A stretch of DNA of 64,000 nucleotides. Source: Hymenobacter actinosclerus. Lineage in GTDB: Bacteria > Bacteroidota > Bacteroidia > Cytophagales > Hymenobacteraceae. Position 1 is the first letter of the stretch. Every line of letters begins with the position of its first letter. Below are positions 46,120 through 55,350 of the stretch, one piece after another. The DNA lies in contig NZ_FOHS01000002.1 of NCBI RefSeq assembly GCF_900111515.1, positions 248,001 through 312,000 on the forward strand. Direction: 5' to 3'. The notes beneath the pieces were generated by a model. It was given only the letters and a program-made list of their open reading frames with translations, searched no databases and was not told the origin of the DNA. The translations under genes and the position numbers were made by a program.

Positions 46120-46644
46120 ATGGATGTTGCCGTTTCCTTCAGCCCGCCCTTGCTGGAGGCCGTTCTGGCCGGGCGCAAAACCGTTACCCGCCGCCGCTTT
46201 GCGGGCGTGCGCGGCCTGCTTGAGGCGCCGGACCATTACCGCTTCTGCGGCCTCGATGCTGCCGGGGCGCACTTCGAGGAAATAGCCACCGGGCGCCGCC
46301 TGCCGGTTCAGGCGTACCCGTTTGGCGGCCTGGGGGCCGGGCCGTTGGGGGTAGCAGGCGCACCGGGTTTGCGGCTGGCGGTGGTGGCCATAAGGGTAGA
46401 GCGGGTGCAGGCTATTACGGCGGCCGGCGCGCGGGCCGAGGGCATCCGGCTACGGCATCCGGCCGCCGCCGCTGGGGCCGGAGCCGCCCGGTGGGGTGGG
46501 GTAGAGCCCGACCCGGCCGGTGGTTTTCGTTGGTACGATGACCCCGTGACGGCGTTTGCCCACTTGCTGACCACCTTCTACCCCGCCGCCTGGACGCTCA
46601 ATGCCTGGGTGTGGGTGATTGAGTTCCGGCACTTCGGGGCGTAG
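46120..46644 (+). CDS. ASCH-domain-like protein
   Basis: A 174-residue cytosolic protein. The opening AVSFSPPLLEAVLAGRKTVT plus RRRF and the later VVAIRVERVQAITAAGARAE and WYDDPVTAFAHLL, ending NAWVWVIEFR, match the ASCH-type proteins often found in phages and bacterial accessory regions. ASCH folds resemble PUA and are proposed to bind RNA or modified nucleotides; no catalytic claim is made. The middle (residues 60-85, FGGLGAGPLGVAGAPG) is Gly/Ala-rich and less conserved. Confidence 0.65.
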   Translation: MDVAVSFSPPLLEAVLAGRKTVTRRRFAGVRGLLEAPDHYRFCGLDAAGAHFEEIATGRRLPVQAYPFGGLGAGPLGVAGAPGLRLAVVAIRVERVQAITAAGARAEGIRLRHPAAAAGAGAARWGGVEPDPAGGFRWYDDPVTAFAHLLTTFYPAAWTLNAWVWVIEFRHFGA

Positions 46645-46797
46645 CCGGAGCCGCTTCGGCCAACAGCCCCGGCCCCGCCCGCCGTGCGGGCCAGACGTTG
46701 AAGGGGGGCAGGCCAGGCCGTAATTCTGCCTTGCCGGCGCACGTTTGCCGCGGCCCGTCTGCCCGCCGAAAGTTGCGCACCTTGCCGAAAGCCTCGC

Positions 46798-46805
46798 TAG
46801 CTTTG
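46798..46805 (+). promoter_or_regulatory. Predicted -7 box (TAGCTTTG) of PAS kinase gene
   Basis: Matches TAnnTTTG, 24 bases before the ATG at 46830; TTG at 46773-46775 is a possible -33 element 22 bases upstream. Confidence 0.5.
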
Positions 46806-46829
46806 GTCCTTCACCCCGCCGCTTTGCCC

Positions 46830-48464
46830 ATGCTTTCTCCCGCCGCCGCGCTTGCTCCCGATGCCGTCCTGCTGCGGGAGCTGCTGGCCGTTTCGCTCAC
46901 GGGCGTTATCCTGTATTCGCCTGTCTACGACCCGGCCGGCTCGGGCGAAATCGTCGATTTTACCTTCGAGTACCTCAACCCCGCCGCCCAGCGCATGATG
47001 GCCATGCCCGAGGTGCCCACCGTAACGCACAACCAGCAGTGGCCCCACAGCCGGGCCCACGGCACGCTCGCGTTTCACATCGACGCCTTCGAGTCGGGTG
47101 AGCCCCGGGAGTACAACGTCAACTACCAGGCCGACGGCTACGATAATTACTACCGCCTGGCTGCCCGCCGCGCCGGGGCCGGCCTGCTGGTGAGCTTCAC
47201 CGATACGGCCGACCAGCCCCGCTCGCCCGTGGAGGTGGCGCTGCGCGAAAGCCAGGCGGCCGAAAAAACGGCCCGCGCCGAGGCCGAAGCCCAGCGCCAG
47301 CGCTTCTACGAGGTGCTCATGCAGCTGCCGGCCTACGTGGCCGTTTACCACGGTCCCGACCACGTCTACCAGCTCGTCAATCCGCCTTACCAGAGCCTGT
47401 TTCCGCACCGTTCCTTCATGGGCCGGCCCTTCCGCGAAGGCACGCCCGAGGCCGGCGCGCTGGGGGTGGTAGCCCTGTTCGACCAGGTGTACCAGACCGG
47501 CGAGCCTTATTACGCCCACGAAATGGAGGGCTGGTTCGACTTCCAGGGCAAGGGCCAGCCCGAGCAGGTGTTTCTCAACCTCTACCTGCACCCGCTGCGC
47601 GACCCGCACGGTCGCATCGACGGACTGCTGGACTTCTCTTACAACGTAACCGAGCAGGTGCGGGCGCGCCAGCAGGTCGAGCAGCTCAACCAGCAGCTGG
47701 AGGCCCGGGTGCAGCAGCGCACCGAGGAGCTGATGGCCACCAACCGCCAGCTCACGCGCACCAACGTCGACCTCGACAACTTCATCTACACGGCCTCCCA
47801 CGACCTTAAGGCCCCCATTACCAACATCGAAGGCCTGCTTCACCTGCTGCGCGCCGAGCTGCCGGCCGCGGTGGCCGCAAGCGAGTACGTGGCCCCGACC
47901 CTGCAACACCTGTTCGACGCCGTAGACCGCTTCATGCGCACCATCGAGCACCTCACCGAAGTGTCCAAGCTCCAGAAAGAGCACACCCCCGACCTGGTCG
48001 CCGTCGACCTGGCCGCGGTGGTCGAAAACGTGCGTCTCGACCTGGCCCCGCAGCTGCGCGACACCAGCGCCCACCTTACGGTGGCCGTGGCCGACTGCCC
48101 GGCCGTGCTGTTTTCTGAGAAGAATCTGCGCTCGGTGGTCTACAACCTGCTCAGCAACGCCCTCAAGTACCAGCACCCCGCCCGCCGGCCCCGCGTAGAG
48201 GTGCGCGCCCGCGTGCAGGGCCCGTTTGTGGTGCTCGAAGTCCACGACAACGGCCTGGGGCTCGATGCTGCCCATTTGCCGCGGCTTTTCACCATGTTCC
48301 AGCGCTTCCACTCCCACGTCGAGGGCACCGGCATCGGCCTGTTCATGGTGAAGCGCATGGTGGAGAATGCCGGGGGGCGCGTTGAAGTGCGCAGCACGCT
48401 GGGGGAGGGCGCGGCCTTTTTCGTTTACCTGCCCCACGCCCCCGCCGGCCCGGCGGCCGCGTAG
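46830..48464 (+). CDS. PAS sensor histidine kinase
   Basis: A soluble 544-residue kinase. An N-terminal PAS-like domain (10-135), a coiled linker, a second PAS (155-280, ending DFSYNVTEQVRARQQV), a coiled coil, then HisKA with FIYTASHDLKAPITNIEGLL (His 324) and HATPase with N-box NLLSNALKYQHP, DNGLGLD and GTGIGLFMVKRMVENAGG. The kinase core is closely similar to that of the next gene (ASHDLKxPxxNIEGLL, TEQVRARQQV linkers), indicating duplication. No membrane helix; no adjacent receiver domain. Confidence 0.92.
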   Translation: MLSPAAALAPDAVLLRELLAVSLTGVILYSPVYDPAGSGEIVDFTFEYLNPAAQRMMAMPEVPTVTHNQQWPHSRAHGTLAFHIDAFESGEPREYNVNYQADGYDNYYRLAARRAGAGLLVSFTDTADQPRSPVEVALRESQAAEKTARAEAEAQRQRFYEVLMQLPAYVAVYHGPDHVYQLVNPPYQSLFPHRSFMGRPFREGTPEAGALGVVALFDQVYQTGEPYYAHEMEGWFDFQGKGQPEQVFLNLYLHPLRDPHGRIDGLLDFSYNVTEQVRARQQVEQLNQQLEARVQQRTEELMATNRQLTRTNVDLDNFIYTASHDLKAPITNIEGLLHLLRAELPAAVAASEYVAPTLQHLFDAVDRFMRTIEHLTEVSKLQKEHTPDLVAVDLAAVVENVRLDLAPQLRDTSAHLTVAVADCPAVLFSEKNLRSVVYNLLSNALKYQHPARRPRVEVRARVQGPFVVLEVHDNGLGLDAAHLPRLFTMFQRFHSHVEGTGIGLFMVKRMVENAGGRVEVRSTLGEGAAFFVYLPHAPAGPAAA

Positions 48465-48501
48465 CTTTTCCTTTTTTCATTACAGACCGCTGCTGAACTG
48501 A

Positions 48502-48547
48502 CCCCTGCTGACGAGCGGGCCACCGGGTCTGCTCGTCGGCAGCGGGG
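48502..48547 (+). terminator. Possible terminator hairpin after PAS kinase
   Basis: CCCCTGCTGACGAGC and GCTCGTCGGCAGCGGGG form an imperfect strong stem between the two kinases; no T-run follows. Confidence 0.5.
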
Positions 48548-48757
48548 GCTATCCGGTTCGTTTGCTGCGGATTCCGGTTATTGTTGCGTTAATCCCGTAT
48601 CTTCCAGTTACCGGGTCCGCGTGGACGTCTGCCCGGCCTGCTTCCTGCCCCGGAGGCCCTTCTCCCGCCGCCGCGCGGCCGTTGGCACAGTACCCGCCCG
48701 CAGCTACAGCCCCTGCTTCCCTGGCCGATTTTTTCCCCTGGCGCGTTTCGCGCCGCT

Positions 48758-50818
48758 ATGCCTGCTACCCCCTCCGGACTTCCGCTTTCCCCCAACGCCC
48801 CCGATACCGATACCTTGCAGGCCAAGCTGCTGGCCGCCACCCGGCAGCTGCTCCAGGAGCGCGAGGCCTTCTACCAGGTTTTCGAGCAAACCCCCGCGCT
48901 GGTAACCATTCTGCGGGGCCCCGACCACCGGTTTGCCTATTTCAACCCGGCGCAGGAGCGCATGTTTCCGGGCCGACAGCTGCTGGGCCAGCCCCTGGCC
49001 ACCGTGCTGCCCGACGCCGCCACCCAGGGCTTTGTGGCCCTGCTCGACCGGGTGTACGCCACCGGCGAGCCGCACGTGGGCGTCGAGGTGCCGGCCTACC
49101 TCAACCAGCCCAACGGCCAGCCGCCCCGGCTTCACTACTTCACCTTCGCCTACCAGCGGTTTGAGGAGGACGGCCGGCCGGCCGGCATCTCGGTGTTTGG
49201 CACCGACGTGACCGAGCAGGTGCGGGCGCGGCAGGAGCGCGACGTACTACAGGCCCAGGTGCTGGCCGCCGCCCAGCGCCGGGCGCAGGAGCACGAAACC
49301 TCCTACCAGCTCTTCGAGCAGAGCCCGGCCCTGATTGCGCTGCTGCGCGAGCCGGGGCACCGCATCGAGTACTACAACGCCGCCTACCGGCAGCTGTTTC
49401 CCGGCCGCGAGCTGCGGGGCCGCCCCCTGGCCGAGGCCGTGCCCGAAGTGGTGGCGCAGGGGCTGCTGGCCCTGCTGGATGCCGTGTACCAAACCGGCGA
49501 CACCCATTTTGGCAGCGAAGTGCCATTGGTGGTAGCCGCGGCCGACGGCGGGCCGGCCCACGCCCTGTATCTGAACTTCACCTGCCAGGCCTACCGCGAA
49601 GCCGGGCGCATTGTTGGGGTGAGCCTGTTTGCCTACGACGTGACGGAGCAGGTGCTGGCCCGCCACGAGCACGAGGCGCTGCAACAGCGGCAGCAGGCGC
49701 TGTTCGAGCAGGCGCCGGTGGCCATCGGCGTGTTTGCCGGCCCCGCGTACGTGGTGGAAATCTGCAACCCCGGCCTGCAGGCCATCTGGGGGCGCACGGC
49801 GGCGCAGGCCCTGCACCGGCCGCTGCTGGAGGTGCTGCCCGAAGTCCGCGACCAGGGCTTCAAGCAGCTGCTGGATGAGGTGCGGGCCACGGGCCGGCCC
49901 TACGTGGCCCAGGAAAGGCGCGCCGAGCTGCTGCACCAGGGCCAGCTTATCACGGTGTACCTCAACTTTGTTTACCAGCCCCTGCGCGACGAGAACGGGC
50001 TGGTGACGGCCGTGGCGGCCGTGGCCACCGACGTCACCGAGCAGGTGACGGCCCGCCAGCAGGTGCAGGCGCTCAACGACGAGCTGACCATCACCAACCG
50101 CCAGCTCACGCGCACCAACACCGACCTCGACACGTTCGTCTATACGGCCTCCCACGACCTGAAAACCCCGGTTTCCAACATCGAGGGGCTGCTGCTGGCC
50201 TTGCTGGAAGAGCTGCCGCCGGAAGTCCGGCAGGCGGGCGTGGTGCAGCTGCTGCTCGACCGTATGCAGGGCGCCGTGGAGCGGTTTCAGCTCACTATTG
50301 CCCAGCTCACCGATGTGGCCCGGCTCCAGAAGGCCCAGGCCCAGCCCGCCGAAGTGGTGGACCTGGCCGTGCTGGTCGAGGATTTGCGCCTGGACCTGGC
50401 CCCGCTGCTGGCCACCAGCGGCGCCCGGCTCACGCTCGACGTGGCGGCCTGCCCCCAGGTGTCGTTTGCCCCGCAGCACCTGCGCAGCATCGTCTACAAC
50501 CTGCTCAGCAACGCCGTTAAGTACCGCCACCCCGACCGGCCGCCCCACGTGCAGCTGCGCTGCCGCAGCACCGAGGCGCTGGTGGTGCTGGAAGTGGAAG
50601 ACAACGGCCTGGGCCTGAGCCCCGACCAGCAGGGCGAGCTGTTCGGCCTGTTCCGCCGCCTGCACGACCACGTAGAGGGCTCCGGCCTGGGCCTGTACAT
50701 GGTGAAGCGCCTGGTCGAAAATGCCGGCGGCACCATCAGGGTGCAGAGCGAGGCCGGGCTCGGGTCTACGTTCACCGTTACGCTGCCGCGCACCGCCAGC
50801 AACTGCCCGGTAGGGTAG
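48758..50818 (+). CDS. PAS sensor histidine kinase with three PAS domains
   Basis: A soluble 686-residue kinase. Three consecutive PAS units: about 25-155, 165-300 and 305-430, each opening with FEQxPALV/FEQSPALI/FEQAPVAI and ending DVTEQV. HisKA has FVYTASHDLKTPVSNIEGLL (His 466). HATPase has NLLSNAVKYRHP, DNGLGLSP and GSGLGLYMVKRLVENAGG. It looks like the preceding kinase with an added PAS copy. Internal PAS repetition suggests expansion by duplication. Ligands unknown. Confidence 0.93.
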   Translation: MPATPSGLPLSPNAPDTDTLQAKLLAATRQLLQEREAFYQVFEQTPALVTILRGPDHRFAYFNPAQERMFPGRQLLGQPLATVLPDAATQGFVALLDRVYATGEPHVGVEVPAYLNQPNGQPPRLHYFTFAYQRFEEDGRPAGISVFGTDVTEQVRARQERDVLQAQVLAAAQRRAQEHETSYQLFEQSPALIALLREPGHRIEYYNAAYRQLFPGRELRGRPLAEAVPEVVAQGLLALLDAVYQTGDTHFGSEVPLVVAAADGGPAHALYLNFTCQAYREAGRIVGVSLFAYDVTEQVLARHEHEALQQRQQALFEQAPVAIGVFAGPAYVVEICNPGLQAIWGRTAAQALHRPLLEVLPEVRDQGFKQLLDEVRATGRPYVAQERRAELLHQGQLITVYLNFVYQPLRDENGLVTAVAAVATDVTEQVTARQQVQALNDELTITNRQLTRTNTDLDTFVYTASHDLKTPVSNIEGLLLALLEELPPEVRQAGVVQLLLDRMQGAVERFQLTIAQLTDVARLQKAQAQPAEVVDLAVLVEDLRLDLAPLLATSGARLTLDVAACPQVSFAPQHLRSIVYNLLSNAVKYRHPDRPPHVQLRCRSTEALVVLEVEDNGLGLSPDQQGELFGLFRRLHDHVEGSGLGLYMVKRLVENAGGTIRVQSEAGLGSTFTVTLPRTASNCPVG

Positions 50819-50881
50819 GAGCGGGCCCTCCGGCCTGCTCGCCCGTAGCGGCCGGGGGCCGCGCCATCGGCGGCCGGGGGC

Positions 50882-51256
50882 TTACCACTTCCTGAAAATA
50901 ACGTACACCGCCGCCACCAGCAGCCCAAACCCTACTACGTGGTTCCAGGCCAGCTTGTCGGTTTTGAACACGAACACGGCGCAGAGCGTGAACACGGTGA
51001 GCGTAATCACTTCCTGAATCACTTTAAGCTGAAACAGGCTGAACGGTCCGCCGTTTTCCTCGAAACCCAGCCGGTTGGCCGGCACCTGAAACACGTACTC
51101 GAACAGGGCCAGCCCCCAGCTTACCAGAATCACGCCGCCCAGGCCCAGCTTGGCAAACCAGGCCATCTTCTTGAACAGGTGCAGATGCCCGTACCAGGCA
51201 AACGTCATGAACAGGTTGGAGACAGTGAGCAGCAGCAGGGAATACACACCTTTCAT
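50882..51256 (-). CDS. DMT-superfamily DUF486 membrane protein
   Basis: A 124-residue protein with four membrane helices: LLLLTVSNLFMTFAWYGHL, GLGGVILVSWGLALFEYVF, VIQEVITLTVFTLCAVFVF and VVGFGLLVAAVYVIF. The EYVFQVPANRLG motif between helices 2 and 3 is the DUF486 signature. Substrate unknown. ATG at 51256; TACTTTTG box at 51285-51292. Confidence 0.88.
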   Translation of the reverse strand: MKGVYSLLLLTVSNLFMTFAWYGHLHLFKKMAWFAKLGLGGVILVSWGLALFEYVFQVPANRLGFEENGGPFSLFQLKVIQEVITLTVFTLCAVFVFKTDKLAWNHVVGFGLLVAAVYVIFRKW

Positions 51257-51284
51257 GGCAGCAGGAAAAATAGCGGGGCAGGCG

Positions 51285-51292
51285 CAAAAGTA
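51285..51292 (-). promoter_or_regulatory. Predicted -7 box (TACTTTTG) of DUF486 gene
   Basis: Matches TAnnTTTG on the minus strand, 28 bases before the ATG at 51256. Confidence 0.5.
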
Positions 51293-51391
51293 GCAACGAG
51301 TTGCGCCGGCCGGTGCTGGCCCACGGCTGTTTTCCCGCCACCGTTCCTGTTCGGGCGCCGGCCGGCCGCGGCCCGCCCGCGGGCGGGCCAT

Positions 51392-51405
51392 TTGACGGAT
51401 ATCAT
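51392..51405. promoter_or_regulatory. Candidate weak FNR-type site before the stress-protein cluster
   Basis: TTGACGGATATCAT fits TTGA(T/C)-N4-(A/G)TCAA except for the last base. It lies 215 bases before the first universal stress protein and 136 bases before the divergent DUF486 start. Suggestive only. Confidence 0.3.
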
Positions 51406-51619
51406 GCAGTCAGGCAATTCTCGTCATGGGAACCGGGGGCGGGTCAGCGCACTTTTGTAGTATTCCAGCTTTTGATTGACCCACCAGGCTCCCGGCTCAG
51501 GCCCGGTTGGTCGGGCCGCTCGCCCCGAACTCCCTGCCAGCAGCGGGCCGGGCTGCGCTGCGCGAGGCTCCGGCAACCTGCTTTCCGCTCTTTCTTCCCC
51601 TTTAAAATTCTTCCCGGTT

Positions 51620-52447
51620 ATGGCTTCTCCCCTCGTCGTACTCACCGATTTCTACGCCGTCACCAACCGCGCCTTGTCTTACGCCGCCGGGCTGGCGCTG
51701 CCCCTGGAAACGGAGCTGGTGCTGCTGCACGCCCGCTTCGATGCGCTGCTGGCGCCGCTCGACGATGGCACGGATGGCGCCTACACGCCCGTCAGCGACC
51801 AGGCCACCGACCAGGCCCTGCAAAAGCTGGCCGACCAGCAGCCCGTGCCCACCCAGGTGGAGGTGTCGGAGCGGGAGCTGCCCGAGGCCGTGCGCCAGGC
51901 TATTCGCCAGCACAACCCGCTGCTGCTGGTGCTGGGCCGGCCCGGCGGGGCCAGCACGCCCGTCGACGTCATGGTCAGCACGGCCAAAACTCTGCTCAGC
52001 ACCGTGCCTTACCCGCTGCTGCTGGTGCCGGCCCTCAAGCGGGAAACCTTCCCGCCGCGCCGCCTGCTGCTGGCCGTCGATGGGCAGCCGTTTGTGCTGC
52101 ACCAGTACCAGGATGTTATCCGGCAGCTGCTGGGCGTTTCGGGCGGCACGCTGCACGTGGTGCGGGTGGCCGACAACATCCACACCGGCATGGCGCCGGC
52201 AACCATCCTGGACACTGTGGCCGCCAACAACCTGGCCGACGAGCTGGCCCCCGAGCAGCTCTCCGAGGTGTACAACCTTTCCATCGTGGAAGGCGTGCTG
52301 GCCGAAGCCACCCGCCAGGAAGCCGACCTGCTGGTGGTGGTAGCGCGCCGCCACAGCCTGCTGGGCCGCCTGTTCCACCGCAGCGTTACGGCCCAGCTCA
52401 TCGAGCAGTGCGCTATTCCGCTGCTCGTGCTGCCCGCCCGCGACTAG
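51620..52447 (+). CDS. Universal stress protein (two-domain), copy 1
   Basis: A 275-residue cytosolic protein made of two UspA-like halves (about 1-135 and 145-275). Opening MASPLVVLTDFYAVTNRALS; the second half ends LLGRLFHRSVTAQLIEQCAI then PLLVLP. The ATP-binding G-x2-G-x9-G(S/T) pattern is not preserved (ARRHSLLGRLFHRSV), so it probably does not bind ATP like UspFG types. First of three adjacent Usp genes. ATG at 51620 preferred; the upstream frame has no family features. Confidence 0.88.
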   Translation: MASPLVVLTDFYAVTNRALSYAAGLALPLETELVLLHARFDALLAPLDDGTDGAYTPVSDQATDQALQKLADQQPVPTQVEVSERELPEAVRQAIRQHNPLLLVLGRPGGASTPVDVMVSTAKTLLSTVPYPLLLVPALKRETFPPRRLLLAVDGQPFVLHQYQDVIRQLLGVSGGTLHVVRVADNIHTGMAPATILDTVAANNLADELAPEQLSEVYNLSIVEGVLAEATRQEADLLVVVARRHSLLGRLFHRSVTAQLIEQCAIPLLVLPARD

Positions 52448-52493
52448 CCTGCTTGCCTGGGGTCCGTAAACGCTTCTTTTTCTAATTTTCGTC

Positions 52494-53357
52494 ATGCAGC
52501 CTTCCTTCGTTGTTTTGGTTGATTTGTCGGCGGCGGCCGAGCGCGCTGCGCACTACGCGGCCCTGCTGGGCGCGCCGCAGCAGGTGCGGCTGGCGCTGGT
52601 CAACGTCTGCCAGGTGCCGGTGCTGTCGTCGGAGCTGGCCTTTGTGCCGGTGCCCTACGTGCCCCAGCTGCAGGCCGATACCGATGCGGCCCTGCAGGCC
52701 CTGGCCGCCCGCCTGCCCGCGCCAGCCGAGGCCATCGTGCTGATGGCGCCCCTGCCCGACGCCGTGCAGCAGGCCATTGCCCGCTACCAGCCGCTGCTGC
52801 TGGCCATGGGCCTGAGCGCCGAGCCGGGCCTGCTGGCCCAGCTGCTGCGCAACCAGGCCCTGCCGGTGCTGCAGGCCACCCACCGGCCGCTGCTGCTGGT
52901 GCCCGAAACCGGCCCGCCACCCGGTCCGCCGCGCCGCGTGCTGGTGGCCGTCGATGGCGAGCATTTTGCCCTGGGAGCCGCCGCCCGGGCCCTGGCCCCG
53001 CTGCTGGCCAGCTGGGCGGCCGCATTTTCGGTGGTGCATGTGCGGTCGGAGGGGGGCGCAGCGCAACAGCCGGGCCAGTATGCGCGGGTGGGCGAGCCGC
53101 TGCGCGAGCTGCTGCCAACGGCCGCAGCGCCGCAGCTCTACCAGGATGCCGGCCACGACCCGGCCGCCACCATTCTGCGGGCCCGGGCCGAGCTGCAGGC
53201 CGATCTGCTGCTATTGATTGCGCGGCCCCGCAGCTTTCTGGGGCGGCTGTTCCATCGGAGCGTAACGGCGCGGGTGCTGCACAGCTGCCCCGTGCCGGTG
53301 CTGCTGCTGCCCGCCCAGGCCCCGGGCGTACCCGACTGGATGCCTAACCTGAGCTAA
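52494..53357 (+). CDS. Universal stress protein (two-domain), copy 2
   Basis: 287 residues, two UspA-like halves. Opens FVVLVDLSAAAERAAHYAAL and ends FLGRLFHRSVTARVLHSCPV then PVLLLP. The same glycine replacements as copy 1 in the nucleotide-binding loop. The gap to copy 1 is 46 bases, so the pair is probably one transcript. An intermediate stretch PETGPPPGPPRRVLVAVDGE links the halves. Confidence 0.88.
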   Translation: MQPSFVVLVDLSAAAERAAHYAALLGAPQQVRLALVNVCQVPVLSSELAFVPVPYVPQLQADTDAALQALAARLPAPAEAIVLMAPLPDAVQQAIARYQPLLLAMGLSAEPGLLAQLLRNQALPVLQATHRPLLLVPETGPPPGPPRRVLVAVDGEHFALGAAARALAPLLASWAAAFSVVHVRSEGGAAQQPGQYARVGEPLRELLPTAAAPQLYQDAGHDPAATILRARAELQADLLLLIARPRSFLGRLFHRSVTARVLHSCPVPVLLLPAQAPGVPDWMPNLS

Positions 53358-53472
53358 GGCGCCGCCCTCAGCCACCTGCCCGGGCCGGCAGGGCAGGGGC
53401 CCGCCGCGCCACCGCCCGGGCCGCGCCACCGCGCCGCCCGGTTCACCATCAGTCAACCCAACCCGCTTGCCC

Positions 53473-54390
53473 ATGGATCTTTCCCTCATCGTCTTTGCCG
53501 GTTTCTACCCGCCCGCCCGCCGCGCCATTCAGTATGCCGATGCCCTGGCGCAGGCCGTAGCTGGCCGCCTGGTGCTGCTGCACATCAACCGCGCCTCGCA
53601 GTTTGACCCCTACGAATCGGTGGCGGAGCGCTACCACCAGCAGGAGCTGGCGCGCAAGTCCGACATGGCCGCCATCCTCTACCAGCAAGCCGGGCGCCTG
53701 CAAACCCCGGCCTCGCTGGAGGTGGTTACGGACCTGCTGCCCGCCGTGGCCCAGGACCTGGCCCGGCGCTACCAGCCGGCCCTGTTCGTGCTCAGCCAGG
53801 CCGATGAGGGGGCCCCGGCCGCCACCACTCTGCTCACCTCGTGCGTGGATATTCTGCGGGGCGGCAGCTACCCGTTGCTGGTGGTGTCGGCCGCGGCCCC
53901 GGCCCGGCACCCGCCGTGCCGCATCCTCATTGCCGCCGACCGCGAGTCGTTTATGCTGGCGCCCGCGGCCCAGGCCCTGCGGCCGCTGCTGGCCCTGCCG
54001 GGCGCTGAGGTGATGGTGGCGCATATTTCGAGTGGCGTGGAGGACGATGAGGGGTGCGCGCTGGCGCTGCGGGCCGTGCAGGCCAGCGGGCTGGTGCAGG
54101 GCCTGCCCACGCCGGAGCTGCGGGGCTATCAGCACGAGAGCCACGTGCAGGGCGTGCTGGCCGCCGCCCTCGATATGCGGGCCGATCTGGTAGTGGTAGT
54201 GGCCCGCCAGCGTAGCTATTTAAGCGACCTGTTTCATCGCAGCGTCACGGCAAACCTGCTGCACACCTGCCCGGTGCCGGTGCTGGTGCTGCCGGCCGCC
54301 GCGCCCGAGCCCGCGCCCGAAGCGCCCGGCATGGCCATGGCCGCCGGCTACGCCAACACTGTACTCACCGGCCTGCTGCCCGCTTCCTGA
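53473..54390 (+). CDS. Universal stress protein (two-domain), copy 3
   Basis: 305 residues, two UspA-like halves. Opens SLIVFAGFYPPARRAIQYAD and ends YLSDLFHRSVTANLLHTCPV then PVLVLP, plus an Ala/Pro/Glu-rich tail of about 30 residues absent from the other copies. Diverged from copies 1 and 2, so the array is an old duplication. ATG at 53473 chosen over an earlier in-frame codon 6 bases upstream. Confidence 0.88.
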   Translation: MDLSLIVFAGFYPPARRAIQYADALAQAVAGRLVLLHINRASQFDPYESVAERYHQQELARKSDMAAILYQQAGRLQTPASLEVVTDLLPAVAQDLARRYQPALFVLSQADEGAPAATTLLTSCVDILRGGSYPLLVVSAAAPARHPPCRILIAADRESFMLAPAAQALRPLLALPGAEVMVAHISSGVEDDEGCALALRAVQASGLVQGLPTPELRGYQHESHVQGVLAAALDMRADLVVVVARQRSYLSDLFHRSVTANLLHTCPVPVLVLPAAAPEPAPEAPGMAMAAGYANTVLTGLLPAS

Positions 54391-54638
54391 CGCGCAATGC
54401 CCTCACCCCCGATGCCCTCATCCCCGAGCCGGTGCCGCTCAGGGGCGGGGGCATCAGGGGTTATCGGCCCGGCCGGTGAGCTCATGCGTCACGCCTTTTC
54501 TTCGAGTTGCTTCAGCCTTAAATACCCGCCGGCAAACCACTGCGGCGCCTTCGGCAACGGGGCCGCTGACCGCCTCAGCCGCTTCAGCCGCAGCATCCGG
54601 GAGCAAACGCCATAATTCCTCATCGCCCGCCCTGCCTT
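54391..54638. other. Intergenic stretch with imperfect hairpin, no gene
   Basis: Contains catgccctca/cccctgatgc-type words forming an imperfect hairpin at about 54409-54458, a candidate terminator for the stress-protein array. Otherwise nothing recognised. Confidence 0.45.
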
Positions 54639-55247
54639 ATGTCTTTTGCCAGTCAGCCTGCCACATCCGGCCTCTGCACCGAAGCCGTGGCCGCCGCCCA
54701 CGGCCGCAACGTGCTGCCTGCCAGCGCGCAGTCGGGCCTGCTGGCCACGCTGCGCGACGTAGTGCTGGAACCCATGTTTCTGCTGCTGCTGGCGGCCTGC
54801 GCGGTGTACATCGGGCTCCACGAATGGGCATTGCAGCGGCGGTGCCGGAGGGTGCTGCTTTTTTATGCGGCAGGGTGCGGCCCCGGAGGTGGTGAGCACG
54901 CTCACCTTCGCCACGCTGGTATTCAGCAACCTGCTGCTCACGCGCTGGTCAACCGCTCATTCACGCAGTCGGTATTCCGAACCCTGCGCGTGCCTAACCG
55001 CATTTTGTGGCTGATGCTGGGCCTCACGCTGGCGCTGCTGCTGCTGGTGACGCTGCTTGTGCCGGCGGCGCGGCAGTGGTTCGGGTTCGTGCCGGTGCCG
55101 GCCGCCGCGCTGGTGGGCGTGGGCCGGGTGGAAGTATACAAGGCCATTGTGGGCCGGCGCAACCCCCGCTGGCCCGTGCCGCTGCGGCCGGCGCAGGGGG
55201 CACGTATCGGGGCTTCAATTGCCGGATTTTTAGTAACTCTCTGTTAA
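54639..55247 (+). pseudogene. Collapsed cation-transporting P-type ATPase (internal deletion plus frameshifts)
   Basis: The first about 65 residues (GLCTEAVAAAHGRNVLPASA, then LRDVVLEPMFLLLLAACAVY) are the cytosolic start and first TM helix of a Ca2+-type (P2) ATPase. The sequence then jumps straight to the C-terminal TM region. In another frame, about 54862-54945 reads RQGAAPEVVSTLTFATLVFS; then, back in the first frame, LVNRSFTQSVFRTLRVPNRI and LVPAARQWFGFVPVP follow. The A, P and N domains, including DKTG and GDGxND, are missing, roughly 500-600 residues. At least two frame changes are needed to read the remnant. It cannot be an active pump. A relative is at the right edge. Confidence 0.85.
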
Positions 55248-55350
55248 GCTTGTTTTTACCCGTCTTTTTGGGCTCTGAGCCGGCGTATTCTCTCTTCATC
55301 GGCCCGCTCACCAACTCCGGTGCCCGCGGCCGCTGCTTTCTTTTTTCCTC

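Noticed and set aside
53445..53456. GTCAA half-site before the third universal stress protein
   Set aside because: The partner half is TTCAC at the wrong spacing, so it was not counted as an FNR-type site.
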